This document shows positions 1 through 11,261 of a DNA stretch of 64,000 nt, piece by piece (positions within the stretch are counted from its first letter, which is position 1; every line of letters starts with the position of its first letter). Origin of the DNA: Simmondsia chinensis (Eukaryota > Streptophyta > Magnoliopsida > Caryophyllales > Simmondsiaceae); NCBI GenBank assembly GCA_018398585.1, contig JAGTTD010000019.1, positions 6,051,702 to 6,115,701 of the forward strand, written 5' to 3'. A model generated the notes under the pieces. It worked only from the letters and a program-made list of their open reading frames with translations, was not told the origin of the DNA and searched no databases. Made by a program: the position numbers and the translations under genes.

Positions 1-735
1 TTTTCCACAGTGATAGCAATCTCCAAAAAATTTGTTGTTTGCCTTTTGAATTTTTCCACCAGGTTTGAAACTTGAATAATGCTTCTTTCCTTTATTATTA
101 AACCTGTCAGATGCACTAGTCCTCGCTTCTACAATGTTAGCCTTAGAAAGATCTGAATATGAATACTTTCTGTCCTTAAGTCTATTCTCTTCTTCAATCT
201 TCAAGTGGTTTATTAACTCTTCTAATGCCAGGTCCTTCTTTTTATGCTTAAGTAGGTTTCTATAATCCTTTCAGGAAGGTGAAAGTTTTTCAATTAAAAC
301 ATATGCTTGTGTAATTTCACAAATTTTAAGAACTTCTGACAATAGAGTAGTTACTATGCTTTCATATTCATGGACTTGATCAATTATCGGTTTATTGTCC
401 ATGAATTTGAAATCTAGCTACTTACTAACAGCATATTTTCTAGTCCCTGCATCATCACCTCCATATTTTTTCTATAGAGAATCCCATATTTCTTTTGATG
501 ATTCTAATTTTACATAAATATCAAAAAGACCGTCACTGATATAATGTAACAAATTTCCTCTACAAGTTCGATCGTCTACGATGAATTTTTTATGATAGGC
601 TTTTTTCTCATTTTCTCCGTCAGGTTCCTCTTTTCCATAGAGTACGTAATCGATACAAACTTGTTGTAGGAAAAACAAGATTTTCTGAGACCACCTTTTA
701 TAATTTTTCCCGTCAAGAGGTTCAACTTTAGACAT
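1..735 (-). pseudogene. Copia-type retrotransposon gag, 3' truncated by window edge
   Basis: Seen: reading leftward from an ATG at 735, the protein opens with the 'LDGKNYKRW' block typical of plant Ty1/Copia gag (UBN2-type). It ends at the window edge with the start of a CCHC zinc knuckle (C-Y-H-C-G-K, about 1-45). The frame is otherwise continuous but broken by three in-frame stops, near 470, 410 and 270. Family knowledge: this gag coats the retroelement RNA, and the knuckle binds nucleic acid. Pol would lie beyond base 1. I infer a dead element, and cannot tell whether a downstream pol exists. Confidence 0.85.
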
Positions 736-1560
736 GTCGGGAAGAGGTAATTTAGTTGTTTAAATATAGATTATGTAACCAATCAAATCGTCTTTTAGAT
801 TGTTGAAAAATTAGTAAGCACAATTAAACCACTATAAGATGACAACGAAATTTTTATACGTAAATGCAGAAAAATAAAATCCGTAAAAAATTAGCAAAAT
901 ATTACTGCAAAATACTGCTGTTAAAACCGTGAATAATGCAGCAAATAACCAGCAAGTTTAAATTAAAAATAGTAAAAAATTCCGATGAAACCGCAGCGAG
1001 AAATTAACTTCAAATACGTAAACACGTCAACCAAATAATACTAGAAGTGGAGAAATTGATAAGAATATCAAAGGTACCGTGCCATGGGAAAACCACTGTC
1101 CTAAAAGACGATTTTGCCGCTGCTACGGTGCAAACAGTTGTATCGGCGGTTGTCCTCTAGGATTAAAACGATTTTGACTATTAACGTGCACTCGTTAATA
1201 GCCGGGTAGGAGAGCTGAAGAACCTTGGCTAATTTTTTTTTAGAGAGAAGAACGAAGGAAGATGAAGATGGAAGAAGAAGTACTGTTGTTGTTTTTTTCC
1301 TTTGTTAAAAGTAGTGAATGAAGCCTCGTATTTATACTAATTCTGAACAGGTATTTTTCGAGCAATTGAAAGCTAAAAAAATGCCAGATGTAAGTGTGTT
1401 TGACTGGCAGTTTCCAACAAGTGGATATGATACCCCATATATCTCTCAACAGCAAGCATAATCCCATAAATGTCAATGGGTAAAAGCCGTTTGCAGAAGC
1501 CGGATTTGCACAGGTCAAAGATTGCGTATATTGAATGAGTCAAATATATCGTTGTATCAT
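736..1560 (-). other. Probable leader/LTR sequence of the Copia element
   Basis: This stretch lies upstream of the minus-strand gag start, has no convincing ORF, and is where the 5' untranslated leader and LTR should be. I could not find a clean TG...CA boundary or a tRNA-Met primer site, so this is a positional inference only. Confidence 0.3.
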
Positions 1561-2420
1561 GTTATACTGCTAATAAAAGATTTATTTGTCCGAAAAATAA
1601 ATGTACCCATTCAGAAAAATATGAATTAATTTAAGTGTGAGGCTTACATGCATCTATTTAAACTTTACAAGCTTTCTACCTTTTTTTCATGTGGGATTCT
1701 TACAAAGAGCTTACAACTTTTATAGCTTTTCCAATACATTAGGTTTAGCTTGTATCATTTGTTTTAACATTAGGATTACTAGCAGTGTCTTCATCAAGAA
1801 TGACAAACTCAAACATTACTAAGCTTTGGCTCTTATGAACTCAAACATTACTAAGCTTTGGCACATAAGACTTAGTCATATGAGCGACAAATGATAGAGT
1901 AAAAGAGGCTTATTGTGTGGTTAGAGTAAAAGTCGATGGACTATGATAATTATCGCCTGTTTGGCAAATAGAAAAGGGGTAGGGTTTTAGATTACACCCG
2001 TTAAAATTTATGGGACCATCTATAGTTGCTTCAAAAGATAGTTTAGATATTTGCTAGAATGTACATATGATTTCTGAAGGAAAATTAAGGTAAACCTTTT
2101 GAAGCATAACAATGAAGTGTATGACCTTTTTAAGACCTGAAAGATTTTTTGCTTGCGAAGCAAACAAGAATGTTGATTGAAAAGGCTGAGGAGATATAAC
2201 AGCCTTGAATTTGTTGAGGGTGACTTCACAAGATTCTACAGGATCAAGGCATTGGTAGACACCAAACTTGAACATGGAGATCACAATATTGTATACACCG
2301 CACTTAAATATGTATAGGGTGACTTCACAAGATTCTACACACATTTACCGGATTCTATTAATTTTAATTGATTAAACGAACCCTCAACCACACTCGTCTG
2401 AATATCTCTTGAAATCTTTT
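1561..2420. other. Non-coding AT-rich sequence with a short direct repeat
   Basis: No coding signal. A 24-base stretch starting AGGGTGACTTCACAAGATTC occurs exactly at 2217-2240 and again at 2316-2339, 99 bp apart. Short ORFs here look like chance. Confidence 0.4.
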
Positions 2421-2802
2421 AGGGTTATTTGCACCGGAAGTCCCTTTACTTTGCTAATTGTGTCAATATAGTCCTCCTACTTTTAATTGTTAGTTTAGTC
2501 CCTATACTATTTGAATTGTGTCAATTTAGTCCAATTATTAAATCTAAGTTAAGTTAATGAAGCAATTTTTAATGGTACGTCATGATAGATGCAATTAATC
2601 CACTAAAAATTTACTTATTGACTCAATTTAATCAAACCCACAACTGAATTATTAAAAATCTGATCAACTTAACATAAATTTTACTCTATGGACCAAATTA
2701 ATATAATTCAAATAGTAAAGAGATTAAATTAAAACAAGTAAAAATACAAAGACCAAATTAATACAATAGGCTAAATACAGAAACCTTTGACGTAAATAAT
2801 CT
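2421..2802. mobile_element. MULE-like MITE, family 1, copy A
   Basis: Imperfect terminal inverted repeats: left end AGGGTTATTTGCACC, right end (reverse complement) AGATTATTTACGTC. The interior contains repeated 'tcaatttagtcc' type blocks. Interior sequence matches 29931-30268 (opposite orientation) and 10158-10392 (partial). Flanking 9-mers AAATCTTTT and AATTTTTAA are only roughly similar, so the TSD is decayed. The Mutator assignment rests on the clean 9-bp TSD of copy C. Confidence 0.65.
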
Positions 2803-3428
2803 AATTTTTAAAGAAGAGTTAGATGGAAAGCTTGTAAAACAACTAGTAGGGAAGAAAATTATTGGTTATGTGTAAATGTATATTCAAAAGAAAAGAAGGT
2901 AATTTTGAGTGCTGAAGATTGATAGTTACAGCATATAATTAGTGGCTAAAAGTTACACACTCAGTTATAAAGAGTAGTGGAGATAATTATTTTATTCAAT
3001 AATGACTTCTCATTCATGATTTGATGTGATACCAATATCTCCTCCAACTCACTTTCATGTGATACCAAGTTTGTATAAACAACTCTCTTAAAATTTTAAG
3101 GGCCCATTTGTGTTGTTTTCTTTTCTGTTTGTAGTTTTTAATTTCTCATAATTTTAAACTTTATTGTTTGACAAAAAAATATATTCTAAGAATTGCTTTT
3201 TTTTGAAAAAAATTTTCAAGAAATGTAAAATCTGATTGGGTTTTTTTGTTGTTTGTTTTCAAGGAAAATTTAATTCCACATTTTGATGTTTTCTAATATG
3301 TTTTAGAAAAGAAACATTTTTTTACCAATTATTTTACATCTTGTTATAGGACAATATAAACAATAATACAACATATAAGAAAAGTAACAAAAAAATATAA
3401 ATTAATTATTAAAGCTCTATAAATTAAG

Positions 3429-3952
3429 GGGGAAAAAAACTATCTCTTAGGTATCCTAAAGTTTGAGCATTTATCACCTAAGTACCCTGTCATTTTAATA
3501 TATACAATGAGATAATCTGAGATAAGAAATTTTATAACCTACGTATACATAGTGTTAGAATTGGGTGAATTTTCATTTGAATATGCTAAGTTCTGCCAAT
3601 AAACTGATGTGATATAAACTATGATCATATTACCAAAAAGTTGTCCGTATTCTAACAAAAGTTACTTATATATTATTAAAATAATACGTCATGTTAGAAT
3701 TTTTGGACAAAAGAAATTATCTTATTATAATAGAGGACATATATAGATTGTTGAACTTATGTTCCACGTAGACAATTTTCATTTAAATTCTACTAAATTT
3801 TGTAAAAGATACCTAATTTGTAAAAATATTAAACTTTAGGGTACCTAGGTGATAAAATTTACAAACTTCAAGGTACATCATTGAATATTACTAAAATATC
3901 ATAGTACCTATGTAACAAATGCTAAAATCTTGGGAGACTTCGATAAGTTTCC
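3429..3952. mobile_element. MITE-like inverted-repeat element, family 2, copy A
   Basis: Both ends carry the same sequence in inverted orientation, with the shared blocks 'tttgagcatttatcacct' and 'aggtac'. The element resembles 4440-5001, including the 'attttaatatatacaat' block. No coding capacity. Superfamily unknown because no clean TSD was identified. Confidence 0.55.
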
Positions 3953-3989
3953 TATATAATATTATATAGTAATTCAGCTTAATTCAAAT

Positions 3990-4250
3990 TGTTCTGCTTT
4001 AATAATAACAAAATCTTGGGACTGAATTCAGCGGGATTGTTTGATCTTTTGTATTGATGGTTTCCCTTATAGGAGCTTGGATGGCGGGTTGAATTGGAGG
4101 GATTTCTATGAAGCTGTTTAGATAGAACTTTGGATGGATGTTATAGATTGTACTGCGCAAAGAAGGAACCCTATGTTTTTTGGTTGTCTTTTGATGTCTT
4201 ATGATGTCGTATGACAAATTTTGATGAATGAAGTACCAATTGTAAAAAAA
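3990..4250 (+). mobile_element. Possible LINE 3' end with poly(A)
   Basis: GC-richer sequence ends in 'tgatgaatgaagtacc' followed by an 11-A run at about 4243, the layout of a 5'-truncated LINE or a processed transcript. No TSD was found and no protein is recognisable. It separates the two family 2 MITEs. Confidence 0.3.
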
Positions 4251-4439
4251 AAAATAATAACATCCAAGATGCGTTTAATTATTTGGTCCAATTTTTGTCC
4301 AATGTTGTGACGTTAAATGTCTATAGTCTAGTTTGGTTTATTTTGATTTGCTCTAGATTTGTATGATGATTACCACGAAAGTTTCAACGCCATCTAGTAC
4401 GAAATGAACCATAAACAATTGCATAAAACTTCATTAATA

Positions 4440-5001
4440 ATTTAAAAAATTATTACTTAAGTACCCTGAGGTTTGAATATTTATCACTAAGGTACCTTGA
4501 TATTTTAATATATACAATAAGTTACCCTGAGATTTGAAAAATTTATAATTTAGGTACCCTACATTGGAATTTAATGAACTTTTTTAAGAATTTGAACAAT
4601 TTTATACAAAAAAGTGCGGATATAATACATGATTACGATAATATATACAAGCTATGCTAATGTTTTCATTAAGAAAATCAAAGAATTATGATAAAATGTT
4701 CACCAGATGCTGATGTGAACTACCTAAATATTGCCACCATCATGTGTAATTCTTGCATTTTTTTGTCAAAAAATCATCAAATTCTAATTAAGATATTAAT
4801 AGGGTGCTTAATTTTAGAATTTTGCAACAAAATTCTATTAAATTTTGATAAAATGGTATCTAATTGATAAAATTTTAGAACTTCAGGGTACCTAAGTGAT
4901 AAAATATTTAAAACTCAAGGTACCTCATTGTATATATTAAAATGTAAAGGAACCGAAGTAATAAATGGTCAAACCTCACAATGCTAAATGATAATTTCCC
5001 A
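4440..5001. mobile_element. MITE-like inverted-repeat element, family 2, copy B
   Basis: Same family as 3429-3952. The left end 'aagtaccctgaggtttga' reappears inverted at the right end ('tcaaacctcac'), and the sub-terminal 'attttaatatatacaat' block is present in both arms. Non-coding. Confidence 0.55.
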
Positions 5002-5310
5002 TAATTTATACTTTAAAGTCTAAATTGTTCGGTTAATATAATAAGAACTGATACGATGTACAAAATTAATTTGACTAAAAGGTTACAAAATCTGAGTTAG
5101 CACGTTGTGTAATTAAAAATAATTAAAGAAAGAGAAGCCCAAAAAAAGAAAAAAAGAAAAAAGAGATGAACAACCTGGTGGGATTCTATTCGTAATGAAC
5201 AAAGTTACAATCTCACTTTTAAACATGTGGATCACACAAATTTAATCATTGTTTGAGGTTCTTAGTACTATAATGCACGTGAATCTGAAAACAAAACCCT
5301 AAGAAAATTA
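5002..5310. other. No gene seen
   Basis: AT-rich sequence with a purine-rich run near 5130-5165. No coding signal or repeat recognised. Confidence 0.4.
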
Positions 5311-5331
5311 TATATATATATATATATATAT
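5311..5331. repeat. (TA)n microsatellite
   Basis: An uninterrupted alternating TA tract immediately left of the solo LTR. It supplies the LTR's apparent target site. Confidence 0.95.
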
Positions 5332-5719
5332 TGATGCACCACGTGATAGGAAAATAAGGGTTATGGAAAGGTTCAACGGTCTTTCCTTTGAACTTTTATT
5401 GGAAGCTAACTAAACTAAGCCCTAAGCCTTTCTTTATATAGAGGAAGAAAAGAAAACATAATTTAAATTTAAAATGCAAATCAGAAGTAAATAAGATAAA
5501 ATTAAATCTTTCCTAACTAAGCATCAAATCTTGCCAAAACTTCCCCTTGATTGCCATGAGGATAAATCAGTCGTGGATCTGCCTGAGATTCGCGTGCTGA
5601 AGGAGTCTTAGCGGTGCCGTCAAGCTATGCTTCACCAAGGTGGCACCAGGTTGTCCTCCAGGCCCGATGGCGCCAAGTCTTTACCCGTATCTCCCGTTAA
5701 TGCTAGCTCTGCTGCATCA
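5332..5719 (-). mobile_element. Solo LTR of a Ty3/Gypsy element
   Basis: 388 bp bounded by TGATGCACC and its inverted partner GCTGCATCA, flanked on both sides by TATAT (5327-5331 and 5720-5724). Read on the minus strand it begins TGATGCAG and shares 'gcggcac' and 'ttggcgcc' type blocks and length with the 387-bp LTR at 9771-10157, so it belongs to the same family in opposite orientation. A lone LTR with a TSD is the usual product of LTR-LTR recombination. Caveat: the TSD lies in TA-repeat sequence, so it is weak on its own. Confidence 0.75.
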
Positions 5720-5939
5720 TATATATAAATTTATTATTATTATTTACATTTTAGTACCTGACATTGTTGAAAAACATAAAAAGAATCCTAATATTTTTAA
5801 AGTGATAAGAAGACTCTTAAATTTTTGTTGTAGTAATAAAAAGACTCATCTCCGGCCTGATGACGTCATTTTCCGTCAGCAGAATTTTGTGATAACTCTT
5901 GTTTTTTTATTAATGCTACTGTTAAACAGATTTGGCTGC
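5720..5939. other. Non-coding segment between solo LTR and truncated Gypsy
   Basis: AT-rich. It contains a 'gatgacgtcattttccgtca' block and no protein signal. It replaces the place where the 5' LTR and early gag of the next element should be. Confidence 0.4.
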
Positions 5940-6465
5940 GCCAAGGAAAGGCCAAGATAGAGTCATGGGAGAAGATGAAGAAGCACATGAGAGGCGCCTT
6001 CTTGCCTCACAATCACGCTAGGATGATGTACCAATGCCTACAAGGATTGCTACAGGGCTCTAAGTTTGTGGAGGAATACACAGCAGAGTTCAATTTGTTG
6101 ATCGCCAAGAATGACTTAGCGGAGTATGGAGAGCAGTTGGCGGACCGGTACATAAGCAGGTTGAGAGAGTCAATACAAGAGGTGTTGAATATGTTTGACA
6201 TCTTCACTGTTTCTCAGGCGAATCAAAGAGCAATAAACGTGGAATATTAGCAAAGGCGTCTCCAAGTTGGCGGCACCTGGGGAGCGCAAGTTGGCGGCAG
6301 AGACAATGTAAGGATTTCGCCAACGCAGACCATACAAAGTAGGCCTCCAATCACCAATGTTGGTAAGCCTAATGCACAAGACTTGGTGGGGACATCGAGG
6401 ACTCGTTGCTTCAAGTGTGAAGAAGTAGGGCACTGAGCTGCTGAATGCCGAAAAGGTGACAAGGC
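5940..6465 (+). pseudogene. Gypsy gag remnant
   Basis: The reading frame through 5975-6249 encodes a Retrotrans_gag-type segment (blocks 'YQCLQGLLQGSKFVEEYTAE' and 'DRYISRLRESIQ'). Further down, at about 6407-6460, a CCHC zinc knuckle is visible (C-F-K-C, then G-H, then C) with a stop codon directly after its histidine. Known role: assembly of retroelement particles and RNA packaging. The N-terminal part is missing. Confidence 0.8.
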
Positions 6466-6555
6466 TGGCATGGGCCTTTACATTGAGGAACTCCATGATG
6501 GGGATGGCAGGACTGTTGAGGGTAAAGCCAAAGAAGACTTGGCGGGATAGGAATA

Positions 6556-7029
6556 GTGGGTGACGAGGGGCATTTGTTGGTGATTTGGCGAGCTTGTTTT
6601 ACACCTAGAGAAGAGCAGAGGGATGGTTGGCTGAGGAACAACATTTTCCAGACCATGTGTACCATTGGTAGTAGGGTGTGCCGCATGGTCATCGACTCAA
6701 GTAGTTGCGAGAATGTTATATCTGAAGAAGTCTTCGCCAAGCTGGGGTTAAAGACGGAAGCTCATCCTAGCCCCTACAAGTTGTCTTGGCTCAAAAAGGG
6801 AAATGAGGTGACCATTTCAAGACGTTGCTTAGTAAAATTTTCAAATGGGGCAAGGTACAAAGACGGGGTGTGGTGTGACGTCGTCACCATGGACGCTTGT
6901 CATTTGCTATTGGGGCGCCCATGGCAGTTTGATAGGGGCTCCGTTTATGACGAAAGGAAGAATATTTATACCTTCAACTTCAAGGGGACCAAGACTGTCT
7001 TACTACCCAAGAAGGAGGAGGCGCCATGA
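6556..7029 (+). pseudogene. Gypsy aspartic protease region
   Basis: 157-residue frame with the retropepsin-like layout: active-site block V-I-D-S-S-S-C-E-N-V at about residues 45-54, and a later 'HLLLGRPWQFDR' block, which is the usual second landmark of plant Gypsy proteases. The active-site aspartate is present. The frame ends at 7029, and the continuation into RT is in a different frame. Confidence 0.8.
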
Positions 7030-8530
7030 GCTGTAGAAGCCCGACATCCGAACATACCGCCAAGGAGGTTGGCGACGCCAAGGTCGTGTTTGTGCTGATT
7101 AGGAAGAAGTGCAAGCTTAATCAGGGGGAAGTACCAAGTGAAGTTGCCGCCTTACTAGAAGAATATGTTGACATTTTCCCGGAAGAGCAGCCAGAAACAT
7201 TACCACCATTAAGGGACATTCGGCACCGCATTGACTTGGTGCCGAGTCATTACCGAATAGGCCCCACTATTGAATGAGTCTTTTAGAGCACAAAGAGCTG
7301 AGATGCCAAGTAGAGGATTTACTCGCCAAGGGTTTTATCTATGAGAGCTTAAGTCCCTGTGCTGTGCCTGCTCTACTGACACCAAAGAAGAATGGGAGTT
7401 GGCAAATGTGTGTTGACAGTCGAGCAATTAACCAAATCACGGTAAGGTATCGATTCCCCATACCGTGGTTGGATGACTTGCTTGACCAACTTCAGACCTC
7501 TTTGGTATTCACGAAGTAGGATCTCAAGTGTGGGTACCATCATATTCGAATCTCGCCTAGAGATGAGTGGAAGACCGCCTTCAAGACAAGGGAAGGGATT
7601 TACGAGTGGCTGGTCATGCCATTCGGATTGTCCAATGCGCCAAGTACCTTCATAAGATTCATGAATCAAGTCCTTCGGCCGTTCATTAGGAGGTTTGTCG
7701 TCGTCTAATTTGATGATATTCTAATCTATAGCCAGGATTGAGTTGAGCACATAAAGCACCTCAAGGAAGTGCCGAATACCTTGAGGGATGAACATCTATT
7801 TGCTGCTTTAAAGAAGTGCGAGTTTGTGAAGGATCGGGTGACATTCCATGGCTTCATTGTGTCCAAGGACGGAATCTTAGCTGATGAGGGGAAGATAGTA
7901 GTCGTTCGCAATTGGCCTCAACCGAGGATAATTGGGGAAGTTTAGAGTTTTTATGGGTTGACGTCTTTCTACAGAAGGTTTGTGCCTCACTTTAGCACGG
8001 TGATGGCACCAATAACAGATTGCATGAAGCAGGGTGCTTTCACCTGGACGCCAGAGGCTGCTACTTGCTTTGACGTGATCAAGAGGCGGCTCACTACGGC
8101 GCTAGTGTTAGCTTTGCTAGACTTTCAAAAGACGTTTGAGCTACACACGGATGCATCCAAGGTGGGGATTGGCGCTGTACTTAGCCAAGAAGCGAAACCC
8201 ATCGCCTACTACAGCGAGAAGCTTGATGGGAGCAAGCTAAACTATTCCTCGTTCCATGTTGAGTTCTACGTAGTGGTCCAGGCACCGAGGCATTGGAAGT
8301 CTTATCTTGCCAATAGAGAGTTCGTGCTATACATGGACAACGTTGCCTTAAAATACATCAACAGTCAAGAGAAGCTCTCAGACCGTCACACTAAGTGGGA
8401 AGGGTTCATTGAACTCTTTCACTTTGTGATAAAGCACAAGTTAGGCGCCATGAACAAGGTGGCAGATGCATTAAGTAGGCGGAGCCTTATCATGACGGAG
8501 AGCAAGATGGAGGTCACGAGGTTTGACTAG
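7030..8530 (+). pseudogene. Gypsy reverse transcriptase and RNase H
   Basis: RT landmarks seen: '[20 protein letters not shown]', '[11 protein letters not shown]', '[12 protein letters not shown]', and a catalytic box reading V-V-stop-F-D-D-I-L-I-Y-S. RNase H follows with 'FELHTDASKVGIGAVLSQE' and 'NKVADALSRR'. The linker before RT (7026-7277) lies in a third frame. Stops occur at about 7517, 7706 (TAA replacing the tyrosine before F-D-D), 7732 and 7943. Known role: copying element RNA to cDNA. Clearly inactive. Confidence 0.9.
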
Positions 8531-9720
8531 TTGGCGAGTCAATACCATGATGACCCCATGTTTGGCGGGACATGGCGGGAAGCACAATCAGGGGGTGTTC
8601 CTGGGTGCTCTATTCATGACGGCTTTCTGTTCAAGGGAAATCAGCTTTGCATCCCAAACTTAAGATGGCGGCTTAAGATCATTGAGGAAAAGCACAATGC
8701 GGGGCATGTGAGGAGAGACAAGACGTTGTAGCTTGTTATCGCCAAGTAGTTTTGGCCTACCATAGGCAAGGAAGTGGAGTGGTATATTAAACGATTTCGT
8801 GTTTGTCAGGTTTCAAATGTACGAATGACCAACCTCAGCTTATACATGCCGTTACTGATTCTAAGTTAGCTGTGGACAAACGTCAGCATGGAATTTGTTT
8901 TGGCTTACCGAGAACGACTAGCAGCATTGACTCCATCTTCATGGTTGTAGACTGTTTCTCCAAGATGGCGCACTTCATCGGATGCAAGTGAGCTGCTGAC
9001 GCCATACATGTGGTGGGATTCTACTTTCGGGAAGTATACAAGTTGCATGGACTTTCGTCTAGCATTGTTTTTGACCGAGACTTCAGGTTCGTGAACCACT
9101 TTTGGCGGACATTGTGGAGGATGGCGAATACGTCTCTCGCCTTTAGCACAGTTCACCATCCTTAAACGGATGGGCAAACTGAGGTCACCAACAGATCTTT
9201 AGGAAATCTTCTCTGGTGTCATGTTGCTGATAACGCCAGGGGATTGGAGGTGAAGTTGCATTAAGTAGAGTTCGCCTATAATACCTCCGTTAATAGGAGC
9301 ACAGCGTTTGTGCCATTGACGATAGTTTATGGCTTTGTTCCCCATTCTCCGATGGACTTGATGCCTGCCCCAGATTTGACAGCCCTCATGGGAAGGCGAA
9401 AGACCTAATCTCTTCACTCAAGGACATCCATGATTAAACCAGGGCCCGGTTATTGGAAGCCACCGCCAAGTACAAAACGGCAAGTGACAAGAAGCGCTAA
9501 GCAGTACACTTCCAAGTTGGCGAGAAAGTTTGGGCAATTCTTACATGAGAAGGCTTCCTGGCATGGGAGTACAACAAACTGACAGCCCGGAAGATAGGAC
9601 CATCAGCGATACTGGAGAAGATCAACAATAACGCCTATAGCCTACAACTTCCACTCGCATGAGGACCTCTGAGTCTTCAATGTCAAGCATCTAGTTTCCT
9701 ACTTTGGCGAGAATGATCAT
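8531..9720 (+). pseudogene. Gypsy integrase remnant
   Basis: An integrase zinc-finger block ('EKHNAGHVRRDKTL') is followed, through several stops and frame changes, by catalytic-core fragments ('FMVVDCFSKMAHFIGCK', then 'TDGQTEVTNRSLGN') and a C-terminal 'KIGPSAILEKINNNAYSLQL' block. These are typical of plant Gypsy integrase. Heavily decayed. No chromodomain recognised downstream. Confidence 0.8.
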
Positions 9721-9760
9721 GTTGACCCTTAGGCGAATTCGAGGGCGAATTCTCTCCAAC

Positions 9761-9770
9761 CCGGGGAGGA
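9761..9770 (+). promoter_or_regulatory. Polypurine tract
   Basis: CCGGGGAGGA sits directly before the LTR start TGATGCAG, the expected place for plus-strand DNA priming. Confidence 0.75.
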
Positions 9771-10157
9771 TGATGCAGTTGAGCATTGAGGCGTTGGACC
9801 TTGGCGGCACTTGATTGGCGCCAACATCTTGGCGAATGCAAAGGACAGGAACACGGAGGAGAGAGTTTGAGATAGAGTAGGATTAGGATTAGTTTAAGTT
9901 TAAATTTTAGATTTAATTTTTGTATTTATCTTTTAGAATTTGATTCAAATTAGGATTAGCCTATCTATATATACATAGAGAAATCTAGGGTGTTAATAAT
10001 TCAGAATTTTCAATTTTTTTTCCTTTTTGGAGCCTCTATTCTCGGGTCGTGAGAATTAGGTTTTTATTTTCCTCTTGAAGTTTTGTTAATTCATTAATGA
10101 AATTAAAGGCCGAAGAACCTTCCCGTTCCCCTAAATTTTCACTTACGCGCTGCATCA
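9771..10157 (+). mobile_element. 3' LTR of the Gypsy element
   Basis: 387 bp from TGATGCAG to CTGCATCA, giving short inverted ends. Inside there is a TATA-like 'ctatatatac' at about 9965 and a T-rich region after it, as expected of an LTR promoter. It is the same family and length as the solo LTR at 5332-5719. Confidence 0.85.
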
Positions 10158-10392
10158 GGGGCAATCACATTAGATGCAAATAACCCACTACAAATTCACT
10201 CATTGACTCAATTTAACCCTAATATATGGCCAAACTATTAAAATTTCACTAAAAACTTAGCATCAATTTTGCTTGAGGGACCAAATTGGCATAATATGAA
10301 TTGTACATGGACTAAATTGACATAATTAAAGTACAATGATTGTATTGGCATAATTTATAAATTATAGGGACCTTTGGTGTTAATAACCTTAT
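10158..10392. mobile_element. MULE-like MITE, family 1, copy B (right part only)
   Basis: Directly after the LTR end, the block 'cattagatgcaaataaccc' and what follows match the central and right part of the family 1 MITEs at 2421-2802 and 29931-30268, up to the terminal 'gttaataacctt'. The left half is missing. I infer that the Gypsy inserted into this MITE and the left flank was later lost. Confidence 0.6.
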
Positions 10393-10469
10393 TATTAATT
10401 AGGTTGGAATTTTATTGGGAAATCGTACGGTTTGGACCCCTAACCCCCCTTTTAATCTTTTTTAGACCC

Positions 10470-10913
10470 TCTTAACCCAAAATAGACCCTTTTGCACAAA
10501 AATACCCCTCCCACTTCACCCCCCCACCTGTCCACTCTCTCTCCCATTCTCTCTCCTCATTTAATGTTAGTAGCCGGTGCCTTGAACCTTACCCCCTCTT
10601 CTCTCTCCTCATTTAATTTTACAGCTGTGAATTTTGAACTAACCCCTCCCCCTTCCCTTCCGTGTTCTCTCTTCTCCAAAGCGTGTTTTGCAAGCCTCTC
10701 CTCTTTCTCTCCCCTGTTCATTCTCTCTCTCCTCTTTCTCTCACCCATTCATCCTCGTTCTCCTCTAACTTCATCTGCGATTCTCGTTCCCATCGGTTGT
10801 GAACCTCTAGCTGCTCTATCTGCTACAAGACGCGTTCGTCTAGGGATAACGTCTGTTTGCTCACTTCATCCTTGCTCTCTTAGTCGATAGAGGGTTTAAT
10901 CACCATTTTTGAA
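10470..10913 (+). promoter_or_regulatory. CT-rich promoter / 5' untranslated exon of the ULP gene
   Basis: Long pyrimidine runs (ctctctc, cttctct) are followed by a donor-like 'GAAG|GTGAGC' at 10913/10914. The next good acceptor is 'TTTATTTCAG' at 13702, directly before an ATG. I infer a non-coding first exon and a 2.8-kb first intron that contains repeat array A. The start site is not determinable by eye. Confidence 0.4.
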
Positions 10914-11261
10914 GGTGAGCACCGATTTTCGAAGTTATTTTGTAGGGAAATGTATAATATGCGTTTGTTTCGTGTGTTGCATGGGCATAGTATTGGTTAG
11001 GGTTTTATTTAGGATTTAGGGTTTTGGTGTTGGTGGCTTTGTGAGTAAGGGTTAGTGTGTTTTATCCTGGTTTGGTTGTTGATTCGATGGCTGATTAACT
11101 TTATTGCGTAGATGTTTTACTTGCTTTTTCGTATTTTATGTGTGTGGTGGTTGAATCGGTTTTTATTGATAGCTCTCTATAAGTTGTGTGGATTTTGGGG
11201 GTGGAAAGCAGATATTGACTGTGAAGCATAAATGGTGGATGATTGATGATTCACGGCTTGT

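Larger units (their letters stand above)
5940..10157 (+). mobile_element. Degenerate Ty3/Gypsy retrotransposon, 5' truncated
   Basis: The order gag, protease, RT, RNase H, integrase, polypurine tract, 3' LTR is visible on the plus strand, which is the Ty3/Gypsy order. The 5' LTR, primer site and N-terminal gag are absent. Coding is split over several frames with many in-frame stops, including one in the RT catalytic box, so the copy is dead. No chromodomain was seen after integrase. General resemblance to plant chromovirus pol is my inference; the exact lineage is unresolved. Confidence 0.9.

Noticed and set aside
10492..10890. 132-residue Ser/Pro/Leu-rich ORF
   Set aside because: It follows from the CT-rich composition of a probable 5' untranslated region and has no recognisable domain.
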